Shown here: in pieces, positions 37,330-47,795 of the stretch
How the letters are laid out: every line of letters starts with the position of its first letter
How positions within the stretch are numbered: position 1 is the stretch's first letter
Source: Blattamonas nauphoetae
Taxonomy: Eukaryota > Preaxostyla > Oxymonadida
Direction of reading: 5' to 3'
NCBI GenBank assembly: GCA_033064195.1
Contig: JARBJD010000298.1
Coordinates: 1-64,000, forward strand
DNA length: 64,000 nt
Program-made: the position numbers and the translations under genes
Notes under the pieces: generated by a model
What the model saw: only the letters and a program-made list of their open reading frames with translations
What the model was told of the DNA's origin: nothing
Database searches by the model: none

Positions 37330-38250
37330 AATCTTTTGTGGATTTGGATTTTAATGGAACAATTTTCTTGATATTACCCATTGACAAATTGACAGAAGAG
37401 AGAAGGAATAGTGACCTTATCATTCATGAGATATGCTCTCCTGTTGGCTCACTGATGATCTATTACATTCTTGTTTAAAATAATTGGAATTTGACTTTAA
37501 TGGAACAATTTTCTTGATATTTCCCATTGACAGATTGACAGAGATTGAGAAGGAATGTATATATTCATTAATGTGAAGGCATTAGATACTTGCTCACAGC
37601 TGATATATTACAGTAAATCATTGATTTATTTAGAATTTGACTTTAATGGAACAACTTTTTTGATTATACTCATTGACATATTGACAGGAATAACATTAAT
37701 GAAGAGATATTAATTGCTTGAGCTAGTTGGATGTCAGTAGTGTCAATCGTCTCGGAAAAAGTAAGCCCAAAAATGATCGCACGTGGACTTTTCAAAAATG
37801 AAATCCAAAATAAAAATCCCAATTACCCATTGACACATTGACATTTCCTGATCGGAGAATAAGCATTAATTCCTCGAGCCACTGGGGTGTCACTGGGTGC
37901 TGTCACTGGGTTATAAGACTGAGCAAATGGGATGTCATTAGTGCGAATCATTGATGTGCTGATCTATCCTTCGCTCATTGCTGGAGTATTACAATCTTCA
38001 TTGATTTATTATGAATTTGACATTAATGGAACAATTTTCTTGATATTTCCTATTGACAGATTGACAGAAAGTGAGAAAGAATGTATCTATTCATTTATGT
38101 GAAGGTGCTTTTGAACATTGCTCACAGCAGATATATTACATTTGATGATAAAATAATTGGAAATTGAAAATGATGGAACAACTTTTTTGATTATACTCAT
38201 TGACATTATGACATGAATAGCATAAATGAAGAGACTTTAATTCTAAGCAC
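37330..38250. repeat. Iteron-like diverged repeats beside the primase-helicase
   Basis: At least five copies of a core like TAATGGAACAATTTTCTTGA followed by CATTGACAGATTGACAG occur at about 37352, 37495, 37640, 38020 and 38170, with AT-rich spacers. Their mirror copies are in the right arm at about 58020-58350. The layout resembles iterated sites at replication origins; that role is inference. Confidence 0.6.
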
Positions 38251-38641
38251 TAGTGAGCTCCGTCAATTGTCTCGGAAAAAGTTAGCCCAAAAATGATCGT
38301 ACGTGGACTTTTCAAAAATGAAATCCAAAATAAAAATCCCAATTACCCAGTGACACATTGACATTTCCTGATCGGAGAATTAGCACGATATCCTCGAGCC
38401 ACTGGGGTGTCACTGGGTGCTGTCACTGGGTTATCGGATTGAGTATTGTGAATGAAAGAGTGCACCATTGACGAAGTCATTAATGAACTTCAGAATCCTT
38501 GGATTTATCAAAAATAAAGAAAAAAAGAGACTGAGATTATTGTTGAATTGTAAATAATCACTAATGTCTGAGACACTTGTGAAGTTGTATTTTTGATTGA
38601 ACTTTATTTGAATTTTAATCTCCATTAAAGAACACACTGAA

Positions 38642-39512
38642 ATGAGTCGACAAAAATACAATTCACAAATGATTGAGAAAATGATTGATCATAATCTATC
38701 GACGATCACTGAGAATGCAGCAGTGATTGACTCACTACAGACAGAAGTAGAAACGAATCAGAAGGAAGTCGATACACTCAAGAAGACAACAGAAGAACAT
38801 AAGACAGCGATATCTTCAATTCAGAAAGTGGTGAGCACAAATGGATCAATCAGTTGTTCAGCTGGTATTGCTACACCAACAATTGGAGGATTGATCAATG
38901 TGAATGGAGCGAATTGGAACATATCAGAGGGATCCCTTCCGAAGTATCCTGGAACATATCCGGCATCGACATTTTCTTCTGGAATTTCTATTTCACAATC
39001 ACTTGCAGAAACTTCAGGAATTCAGTTCAATGGTGATGGTATCATTATGTGGTCTCCATGTGACAGACCAGCAATCTATTACTACGATGAGGACACAGGT
39101 TCAGGAGTGTTTTCAATATCCACAACAGGAAGTTTTTCTCAACTGTCAGATAGAAGAGTGAAAAGAAATATTGAACCATATCCAAATGTTCTTGAGCAAC
39201 TGAATAAAGTCGGAAATTGTGCAGTACCAATTCAACACATTCGACTCGAAGATCAACAAAGTGACAAAACAAATCGAGAATGAAACTAATGAAGAACACT
39301 TGAAGAACTGCAAAGAGAAATGTGAATGCTTGAAGAAGGAAAGTGAGAAGAAGCACATTGGTGTGATTGCTCCAAGAAATCCAAGAAATCTTGAACAGAT
39401 CTGAATGATTCCTATCAAGACACTCCTGATTGTTGAGAAGCAGAACTATCAAAGCCATTCAGAAGTCGGACAACAACAGACACTCATAAATGAACTTCAT
39501 TCCAACATGAGA
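38642..39512 (+). pseudogene. Fibre gene with S74 domain, Polinton B, broken
   Basis: Close relative of the Polinton A fibre. The coiled-coil region is longer by about 15 residues (TEVETNQKEVDTLKK), consistent with a heptad-register insertion. The S74 motif SDRRVKRNI is recognisable. Broken, about two breaks. The T-rich promoter motif is not obvious upstream, where the sequence belongs to the inverted-arm boundary. Confidence 0.75.
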
Positions 39513-39902
39513 TCAACCAGAAATTCATAATACTCTTTGATTATTTTTCCATTGATTGTCTCGTTGTTTCCATCTCGATTGATTCACCAGAACTGTCTTT
39601 GAACCAGATCTTCACAATTGATTGTCGAGTAGTTAATTCCCACTTCTTTCGCTTCGCAATCTGTTCATTGCAGAAAGCAACAAACGAGTCATTGAATGCA
39701 TCAGTCTGGATCCAATCACCATGGATTGTGATGTGCTGAGGAATGTCTTTGAAATGACAGTTGTTGAACCGTTTATCTCTTCTCTCACATGAATAAGTTT
39801 ACAGTCGAGAAAGTGAATGTATTTTTGATTTCTGGAATTGGTAAAATCAGGAGGCAATTGAGTAGTGTGAGAGTTCTGAATTGAGAAGTATCGTTTGACC
39901 AT
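39513..39902 (-). pseudogene. Counterpart of the 136-residue element protein, broken
   Basis: Starts MVKRYFSIQNSHTTQLPPDF like its Polinton A relative and lies in the same place, convergent with the fibre gene and followed by the capsid-like gene. About one break. Confidence 0.7.
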
Positions 39903-39949
39903 TCTTGTTTTCTACAAAAATAAAATATCATATTTGTTCTTTCAATACC

Positions 39950-41626
39950 CTCTCTTCACTTCTTCATACGCTTCCTTGGAGTCGACGATCAATGACATAT
40001 CGCACTCGTGGTTTTCCATTCTCAATCCAGAACAGCCAGTATGTCGCTTGATGTAGTGCTAGAATTGGTGGAGGAGGACCTTCCGGAGTTGATGTGAAAT
40101 ATGGATCCGAGTTCACCTTGATTGATTGGTGTTCCTCTGAAGACAATATTAACTGATTCTGCTGTTGAAATCCCTTCTTCTCCACCAGCAATTTCACTTC
40201 GATCTGTTGGAACCATGAATGTGAAACAAGTCGCATCCGTGACTGGTCTTGTTCTCTTGTAGTCAGCTCCTCTGTCGTGAAATACTCGAGTTGAACAAAT
40301 GGAATTCTCAAACTCTTCCGTGGCAGAACAACCAATGAAGTCACCATTCACCATCATCATTTGATAGAACTCAGGTGATATCGTTGACATTGGGAAATTG
40401 GGAAAGTTGGATCCAAGCATTTCAAAGTGACCAACATATTGAGGATTTCTGAAGACTGTACATTCATTTGGTCTTTCAGGGAATAAGCACATTAGATTCA
40501 TGAGATTGTTGAGTTTGATACTAATGTTTGATCTCACTCCCATAGCATTCGCTTTTGATTGAAATGATTGTGTGTCAATTCTTTCTGCTTTCAGAACATC
40601 AAGAGTCTTTGAATATGTGTTGAAGAGAGATTGCTTTGTTGCATCAGTCATTTGATATCCATAGCAAATCGAAGTGACTTTATCAACTGATGAAGAAAGA
40701 ACAGTGGAAGTGGTTGGCGATGTAGCGATATATTTCACAGTACCTGATGATGCCGGTTGAAAATACTGAATTCGTTGAACTGGATTCCCGATTTGTGTAA
40801 ACTCTTGAGTCAGTGTCGAGAAGTCTCCATCGTACATTAATTCTGTTTGGGATTGAGTTGACAGAGTTGATATCGATTTACTTGGATTTTGATCGATACT
40901 GTTTTCAAGTGTTTTCATTACGATTGTGGAAACTCGAATAGGACAATACACAAGTGAATCAGTTGTTAAATGAAATCTCAATCGGAGATTGCCAAAGATG
41001 GAATTTGGATACTGATCGAAAGTACTTAATGGTAGGAGATTCACAAATGGAATGACCAATGGAATTGTAAATGTGATGTTTGAAGAGGCAGCATCGACTG
41101 GACAATGATAGTATCCACATACGCTTGGATCCATTCTCTGAACATTTTCCCAAAGACTGTAGCAATGCTTCATGTTATTTTTCTCTTCATGGGATTTGAA
41201 AGTGTGGTATAGAAATGATTCGTGGATGTGATTGTTCTGAAGTGTATTGTCAATGATGTTACCTTGACTGTCGACGAGTCTCATGTCTCGAATTGCATCT
41301 GATGATGATTTAAATCCGTAGAACATACCATTCATTCCAACATATTGCGCAGATGCACTCGTTGGTTTCGAATATGGAACGGTAACTGTGAGATCGATAC
41401 GCAAATGACTCTTCGCAAACTCTGTCACATCATGACCATCATAGCACAATGGAACTTCAATTTCATCTCCAATTCTGCATGGCATGGGAGGATTAGTTGG
41501 ATGCACTTCTTGGATGGAATAAATGTGTGGCTCTGAATCCCATTGTTTCGGAAGATATGATTGCACTTCAATTTGCTCAATTAATGTCGATGTTGGTTTT
41601 GATTGATTAGATCTGAAACTTCTCAT
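39950..41626 (-). pseudogene. Capsid-like protein 1, Polinton B, broken near its end
   Basis: Same size class and start (MRSFRSNQSKPTSTLIEQIE) as the Polinton A copy. Long blocks are almost identical to A, alternating with blocks that share almost nothing (for example SKPTSASAQYVGMN against KKPTQWGRSFVSFF). The capsid-type strand region (IPLVIPFVNLLPLSTFDQYP) is kept. Broken, about one to two breaks. The T-rich motif precedes the start. Confidence 0.65.
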
Positions 41627-41687
41627 TTATAGAAAAATAAAACATACAATATACAATATTTTTTTTTGTACTTTTTCAATGTGGTAA

Positions 41688-43549
41688 AATGCCAAGCTCC
41701 TTGTGCAACGCCTTCAGTGTGTGATTTTGATTGTACTCAACTTTTGGTTCACCATTGCTGTATCGAAATACCCACCACGTTGTTGCAGTTGTTGCGAAAA
41801 TAGGCACTGGAGGATGTGTAAATGTTGTCATCATACCATCTCTTTCAGGAATTTTTGACTTGGATCAAGAACATTATAGTACGTGTCAATACTCCTTGAT
41901 AAATTGGCTGAGATCTCAAAGTGACTGGAACATTCTGACCTCTGGAACTGATCGAATCATTACAGTTTGTTGGGCAACCACTTCTCTGGGTTGAGAAGCA
42001 TAAAAGAAAATCAGAATTGTCATGAATTGGTCGTACTCTTGTCATTGTCTCATTTGGGATAATTCCTGATCACCAGTGAGTTTCTCTTCAACGAGAGAAT
42101 CTGTAAGTGATCGCTCCAAATCATCAGGAACAGCTAGGTACGAATCAAGATTGAGAGTTGACAAAGCAAATTGATAGAAACGAGCTCCAATAGTTGTTGT
42201 TGGTTGTTCTGGATAGTATTTGTTGAGGAGATTCACTTGGATATTCTTCTGCATTGGATTGTGGAAACATGTGACTTCATTATCGTAGTGACGAAACAGT
42301 AACATAATATCCTTTGCATTAACGAGAACCATTTGCTGAGTACAATCAATTCCTGATGGAGTCGGTGTCTTCTGAAATGGATAGAATGAGATCTTTTCAG
42401 CTGGAATTGTTCCAGGACGATCCTGATACATTTTCTTCAGATTCTCTTTCGCAATTTCCTTCATTTTGTATCCAGAACTCATGCAATACACATCATCAAT
42501 GCGATAATCCATAATGTTGAGAGAAATGTATTGTTCTTCAGACCAAGGTTCCGATGTAATACCAGCGGAATTAAAGTAGATGTCTTGAGTTACAGTTGAT
42601 TTTAAATGATTGACCGATTTGAACGAAGTTCTTTGTGCATGAGGCGACGAGACTAGGAATGAAGTTTGGACGATCAGAATGACAATAGACAATTGAACTT
42701 CGGATGGATGGTGCTGTGCTGTTCCACTAACGATTTCGAGAGTGTATTCTTGAAAGTCAGTTCAGGATTAACAGGACAACAAACGAATGCATCTTCATTG
42801 ATGTGCACACTCAATTTCAGATCTCCAAAGAGACATCGAGGATAGTCGGTCATTCCTGAGAAAATGAGAAGATCTTCAAGGTTAATTGACACACGAATTG
42901 GTACATCAATAGTGTCTTTGAATACACCAGTTCCAGATGTTGTTGTGAAGTCTGATAAAGGAATATAAACACCAGCAACCGATTCATCATGATTCCATGC
43001 ATTCTGCCAAGGTGTGTGACAATGTTTTCGATTCTCTAATTGACTCTTTGGTTTTATCATGTTGTATATGTGAGACTCCATCGATACATCATTGTTTGTT
43101 GTGCTGATGATTCTCTGATTGTTGTGAAGAACAGTAAGGTCACGAAAGATTGATGCCGAATGTTTGAGTCCAACGAAGATGAATATCCTTTCATTCATAT
43201 ACGATCCAATATTTCCAGCAGTTGTCTTCCAATTGTTGACTTTCAATGTTGCTGTCATGGTGAACGTAATGAATGAATCATCGATTTGACAAATGTCCTG
43301 ATTCCCAGTCAGTGGGATGATTATTTCCTGTCCTTTATAGAATCGTGAATTCTCTGATGGTTTCAATTCCTGAATAGAAGTATTGTGAGCTCCATCGTTC
43401 AGAAGGTAATTGATGTGATGCTCGGACATGAGTTGCTGTTGTATTTGACCAATATCATCTCTTGTATACTTGATTGATCCAGTGGTGTTTCCAGTCAATG
43501 ATGATGCTCCAGTTCTTTTGTTTGTCAGATGTGTTATATGCGAGTTCAT
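41688..43549 (-). pseudogene. Capsid-like protein 2, Polinton B, broken
   Basis: Begins MNSHITHLTNKRTGASSL as in Polinton A and is about 85-90% identical along its length, with no strongly variable patches comparable to capsid-like protein 1. Broken, about three breaks. Promoter motif at 43553-43565. Confidence 0.65.
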
Positions 43550-43589
43550 TTATTCAAAAATAAAAAATCAAATAATGTTTTATGTACAG

Positions 43590-43889
43590 TTACTTTTTCT
43601 TTTTTGGTTTCTTCGCTTTCGGTTTCAGCTTTTCTTCCAGTTTCTGTATTTCTCCTCTGAGTTTGTTCGCTACTGCAGTGTTTCCTTCATTGATCGCTTG
43701 CTCATATTGTGCCATCTTTTCTGCATGGATTTGCTGATCCGATTTCACATCTGGAATCATCTCAACTCCTGTCTGAGCGACCTTAGAAATCAATGGTCCA
43801 ACAAAGGGTATTAGATTCAGAAATGGAGCTCCAACTCTGAGTATATTTTTGCCAACTGCTGCTAATTTTGATAACCAACCTGGTGCCAT
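43590..43889 (-). CDS. Small virion-like protein with basic tail, Polinton B
   Basis: 99 residues, open, about 95% identical to the Polinton A protein at 21285-21584, including the FLNLIPFVGPLISKVAQTG segment and the lysine-rich end. Its conservation inside an otherwise broken block may reflect small target size rather than selection. Confidence 0.7.
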   Translation of the reverse strand: MAPGWLSKLAAVGKNILRVGAPFLNLIPFVGPLISKVAQTGVEMIPDVKSDQQIHAEKMAQYEQAINEGNTAVANKLRGEIQKLEEKLKPKAKKPKKKK

Positions 43890-43923
43890 TTATGAAAAAT
43901 AAAAATATTGAATTACATCTTCA

Positions 43924-44220
43924 TTATTGTCGAAATTGTATCATTGGATTTTGGGACTGACTAGCACTCCTTCCGAGATTCTGGTTGACTTCTGGACTAT
44001 ATTGCTGGTCAAATCCACGATTCATTGCCTTGCTTTGTTGATAAGTGTCCATCATCCCTCCTAAACCATTCAGTATTCCTCCAGCTGTTTGACCGAATTT
44101 ACTGTTCGTCTGAGAGAGCAATCCACCACCGACTTGAAGTAATGTTGGAGCTAGAGGTTTGATGAATTGAAAGAACTGTTTTCCGATATTTTTGAGTTTG
44201 TTGAAACTTCCTGGTGCCAT
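43924..44220 (-). CDS. Small glycine-rich virion-like protein, Polinton B
   Basis: 98 residues, open. Residues 1-65 match Polinton A almost exactly. The C-terminal tail (QQYSPEVNQNLGRSASQSQN) is unrelated to A's tail, an abrupt switch within one gene. Confidence 0.7.
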   Translation of the reverse strand: MAPGSFNKLKNIGKQFFQFIKPLAPTLLQVGGGLLSQTNSKFGQTAGGILNGLGGMMDTYQQSKAMNRGFDQQYSPEVNQNLGRSASQSQNPMIQFRQ

Positions 44221-44256
44221 TTATGTAAAAATAAAAAATACAATTCATTATTAATT

Positions 44257-44847
44257 TTATCTCGGAATTGCTTTGGTGTGAGAAATGCCATAATTGAGGA
44301 TGGTATTGTAAGCTTCATTATAGGCAATACTCATATCCTTTCCACCAACGAGAATCTTGAAAATGGTTCGAAAGATCGGGAGTTTATTCATACATAAGCA
44401 CTTATCAGATAAATCATCCAGTTCAATCACAACATCATTGATCCCAGTGAGTGTCGCAATCAGTGCACATAAATCACTTTGGTTCGTGATCAGTTTCTTC
44501 GATGGTTCAATGAGATTATTCAGTAGTTTCTTTTCACAAGCGAATGCATTCTTGTATACTAAGAGTAATTGATCTTTGAATGCTGTAATATTCGATTCGT
44601 ATTCACGAAGTGGAATTGTTCGACTTTGAATTGGCGCTGATGGATATGTTTCAAGTGGAGGATCATATGCACCTCGTTCGGTAGTTACCACAGGTTCAGA
44701 GCAAACACGATCCATCTCCATTTTCGATCCTCTATTATCTACTCCAGCTTTGCTTCGATCTTCAATGATAACATTGTTGGTGATTGATGTTGGTACTGAA
44801 GAAGAACTTGTGTGTTTTGTAAATTGACAACTGAGAATTGGCTGCAT
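44257..44847 (-). CDS. Counterpart of the 190-residue element protein, Polinton B
   Basis: 196 residues, open. The conserved helical C-terminal two thirds are about 95% identical to Polinton A, whereas residues about 25-60 differ in sequence and length. It is the last gene of the block that is close to A. Confidence 0.65.
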   Translation of the reverse strand: MQPILSCQFTKHTSSSSVPTSITNNVIIEDRSKAGVDNRGSKMEMDRVCSEPVVTTERGAYDPPLETYPSAPIQSRTIPLREYESNITAFKDQLLLVYKNAFACEKKLLNNLIEPSKKLITNQSDLCALIATLTGINDVVIELDDLSDKCLCMNKLPIFRTIFKILVGGKDMSIAYNEAYNTILNYGISHTKAIPR

Positions 44848-44889
44848 TTTAGTAAAAATAAAAAAGTGATATATTCATTTTTGTTTTGA

Positions 44890-45918
44890 TCAACTGCTGA
44901 AATACATTACGTCAGTTTGACCTAGTGTAGCGCTCAAATTATGTTCATTCGGAAGTGTATCCAACACTCGAGGTCCTGTATAGTCAACTGGATTCCATGT
45001 TCGTGCGAATGCTGCCACCATATTTTCACCACTATGGAGTATTGTATACACAGGAGCAATAAGGCTTTCTGGAGTGATATTATTTCCCCTTAGTAAATCA
45101 AAACCAGCAGCTCTTGGATTGGGATATGAATTCAAGCGTTTAGTTACAATCTTCATAAATGATTTCTTTTTCAGTAAACCATTCGGATCAGCAAAGAAGT
45201 TATAATCCCAAAAGTCGCTCAGAAATGGAATTAATATTCCTCGATTCATATGAGTCGCTAATCCTGAACGAATCTTTGCGAAATCACCAAGAGAATACAC
45301 ACCGATTGCTTGGTTTGGTTGACCAGTTGCTGTACTTGAACAACGAATTTTCAGGAATTTCATAGCTTCATTCGCAATCCACAATGACACTTGATATGGA
45401 CTAATTTCATCAGGTGGCAAATCAGGATTGTCATTCCATATTTTTGTCTTCTTAAACTCCTTCCATTGTGCATCAATTCTCGGACGTTCAAGCATCTTAA
45501 ATTGACTATACTTTTGTTGTTTTCGTTCTTGTTTTGTCGGATTTGCAGCTGTCCAAGCGTTTCGATACAAGCCTTCACGTCTCTTCGCAATCTTTCCACC
45601 ATTCCAATATCATTCAATTCCATTCTTGTCAACCACTATCACATCGTCACTATAGCCATCTCCATCTCTGTCTTCAACAAGTACATTCCAACCACCATAT
45701 CGTTTCGGATTTGACTCAATCATTGCTTGAGCACTTCGAGCAGAACGAAATGCATCTTCATATCTGAGATCATAATCCTGTTCTGTTAGTATGTTACTCG
45801 CTGCATGTCTGGCTAGTTTATCTTTGGTGCTTTGTTTGAAGGGATTGACGCCTTTCTTCCTTTTCGATTGTGTAGGATTTCTTTGTTGAATCTGTTGAAG
45901 TATTTTTTGATCGTTCAT
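44890..45918 (-). pseudogene. Distant counterpart of the 315-residue element protein, broken
   Basis: Occupies the place of the Polinton A gene at 22598-23545 and is divergently arranged with the ATPase, but is very different in sequence. The shared part is a W-x-V/D-V-x-V core; here it reads GGWNVLVEDRDGDGYSDDV with an Asp-rich, calcium-loop-like look. About one break. Confidence 0.5.
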
Positions 45919-45952
45919 TTAGTAAGAAATAAAATATTTAATTTGTAAATAA
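45919..45952. promoter_or_regulatory. Divergent promoter region with T-rich motif
   Basis: The 34 bp between two head-to-head genes contain AAATAAAAT, which reads as the element motif for the minus-strand gene, and an AT-rich run before the ATPase ATG. It must serve both genes. Confidence 0.45.
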
Positions 45953-46840
45953 ATGTTTCATCAAAAACAAATCACACCAAGAAGAAAACAAGGAAGCAAC
46001 TTAACACAAAGGATGTCGTACAATTCATTCGATGATCTTTCAATTTCAGAATATGTCAATCAGAGACTGCAACAAGTGAAGACCACTAATGTCGGAAAAG
46101 AACTGCCAAGTGCTATTCATCATGAACTACTGTTCAATCGCAATAGTGTGAATGTGCTCATCGGAAATAGAGGAAGTGGTAAGACCTATAATGTCCTCAG
46201 AGAACTCCTGAAAGTCCAGGAAGTACCACTCCAAAATGAGAGATTTCACTTATTTGTGTACGTTACTGATAAGCACAATGATGGCACTTTTCTGCGATCC
46301 AAATCACTAATAAGGATTCCAATAGTGAAGGTCAAGTATAATGAGATTTTTGCATTCCTGGAGAATCTATCGACAGCTAAAGCAGCATACGAAGAAATCA
46401 TTGACAATCACTGGGAAGAAACAGTGACAGATCAGTCTAGGAAATCAATTCTGAAAACACTCCATCTTGATTCATTTCGAGAACGCAATCTTCAAACAAT
46501 GATACTCCTCGATGACTGTAGAAGAATCCTCAGTGAGCGAAGAACAAAAGCGAATCCTTCAATTCTGATGGACTTATTACTGGAGAATCGTCAACCAAAA
46601 TTCACATTCTTTCTTACCATTCATGAACTGTTCTCATTATCTCCAGATATGAAGTCAAACATTGATTCGTTGTGGATCTTTGGAGGCTTCAATAACGAGC
46701 GAATCAGAAGAGTTTTCAATCAACTGAATGCACCGATGGAATGCAAAGAGTTTTGGAGTACTTATAAACAATTAACGAAACAACAAGCAGCGATCTTTCG
46801 ATACGGTCAATCCGTTCACATTGAATACCTCATGGTTTAA
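45953..46840 (+). CDS. A32/FtsK-type packaging ATPase, Polinton B
   Basis: 295 residues, open. Walker A GNRGSGKT and Walker B QTMILLDD are kept, as is LLENRQPKFTFFLTIHELFS. About 60% identical to the Polinton A protein, much less than the capsid genes, so this half of B has a different history. About 110 bp of AT-rich sequence separates it from the next gene. Confidence 0.88.
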   Translation: MFHQKQITPRRKQGSNLTQRMSYNSFDDLSISEYVNQRLQQVKTTNVGKELPSAIHHELLFNRNSVNVLIGNRGSGKTYNVLRELLKVQEVPLQNERFHLFVYVTDKHNDGTFLRSKSLIRIPIVKVKYNEIFAFLENLSTAKAAYEEIIDNHWEETVTDQSRKSILKTLHLDSFRERNLQTMILLDDCRRILSERRTKANPSILMDLLLENRQPKFTFFLTIHELFSLSPDMKSNIDSLWIFGGFNNERIRRVFNQLNAPMECKEFWSTYKQLTKQQAAIFRYGQSVHIEYLMV

Positions 46841-46953
46841 AACGATTCTGCTTTATTCAAAATGGTTTAGATATTTTTAGAATGGTTTCAAATGATTCCA
46901 AATGCATTAGTGTTATTTTCATTATGATTTTACAATTTTTTAATTCATTCTAA

Positions 46954-47286
46954 ATGAGTCTAACAGTTTTTGAACCATTTGAACCAGAACAGATAAATTT
47001 AGATTCAATTGAAAGTTTTCAGCTGTATTTAAACAAGAATGGAGAGATTCTGAAACGATACACAACGAATAAGCTAAACAAAATGATAAAGATTGATGGA
47101 TATAGAATAACGAAAACCAAAGGAGTAATCGCACTTCGAAAGGACTATTATGGCGGTTCCTCAACGATGACTTACACTGATTCGCCACAAAAATATGATG
47201 AACTTATGTCAAGAATTACAGTGCTAGAAGACATTGTTAAACGTCTCGCTAATGCCATTGAATCTAAGAATCAACGTTGGGGTTAA
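46954..47286 (+). CDS. Counterpart of the 119-residue coiled-coil protein, Polinton B
   Basis: 110 residues. It shares EPFEPEQ and IKIDGYRITKTKGVIALRK with the Polinton A and C proteins, and a short coiled coil at the end. Here it is on the same strand as the ATPase gene, whereas A and C have it convergent. It overlaps the end of the following minus-strand gene by 23 bp. Confidence 0.65.
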   Translation: MSLTVFEPFEPEQINLDSIESFQLYLNKNGEILKRYTTNKLNKMIKIDGYRITKTKGVIALRKDYYGGSSTMTYTDSPQKYDELMSRITVLEDIVKRLANAIESKNQRWG

Positions 47287-47539
47287 TTCTCAACGAATCC
47301 TGATCATCAATGGAATCATGCAATTGTCTCAAACAATGTGAAAGCAATTCATCATCCTTAATTATTTTTGTTGATACTAATTGTATTAATCGCTTTTGTA
47401 CATCACTCAATTGTGAATCAAACTCTTGCTTCTTCAGTTGGTTTCGATAGTACCATTCTCTTTTGCTCAGGCGAATTGCATTCTTTGCATCACTTTCTGA
47501 TTGATAAAACTTTGGTCGTCCTTTCACTTTTGTTGACAT
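47264..47539 (-). CDS. Small basic element protein, 91 residues, Polinton B only
   Basis: Starts MSTKVKGRPKFYQSESDAK; the KGRPKF stretch resembles an AT-hook core and the rest is helical and charged. The T-rich motif lies just before the ATG (complement of AAATAAAAAATC at about 47550). No counterpart is found in A or C within the window. Confidence 0.5.
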   Translation of the reverse strand: MSTKVKGRPKFYQSESDAKNAIRLSKREWYYRNQLKKQEFDSQLSDVQKRLIQLVSTKIIKDDELLSHCLRQLHDSIDDQDSLRINPNVDS

Positions 47540-47795
47540 CTTTTCTACGGAAATAAAAAATCAGATTTTAATTTGTGAATTCAATTTTTTATCCTGTAAG
47601 AAATATATCGAGAACTTATCAATAAAGCTCATTAATGAATTTGCTCAAAAACTGGGAGTTGATTGGGATTCATTACCGTTAAAACGACTGATTGAAACTG
47701 CTAATGATGCTCTAGTTCAGAATGGTTTCAGAGGAGATATAAACAACACAAATGAGATTGAACAATTCATCAGAACATTTACGGTTCGGAATCCT

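Larger units (their letters stand above)
33565..38583. repeat. Left arm of a large inverted repeat
   Basis: This stretch is repeated inverted at 57655-61957. Both arms contain the primase-helicase gene (same gene, opposite strands) and the following repeat-rich non-coding region. The left arm is about 0.7 kb longer because repeat units are missing on the right. Coding parts are about 95% identical at protein level. The arms enclose Polinton B and its 5.5-kb insertion. Confidence 0.85.
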
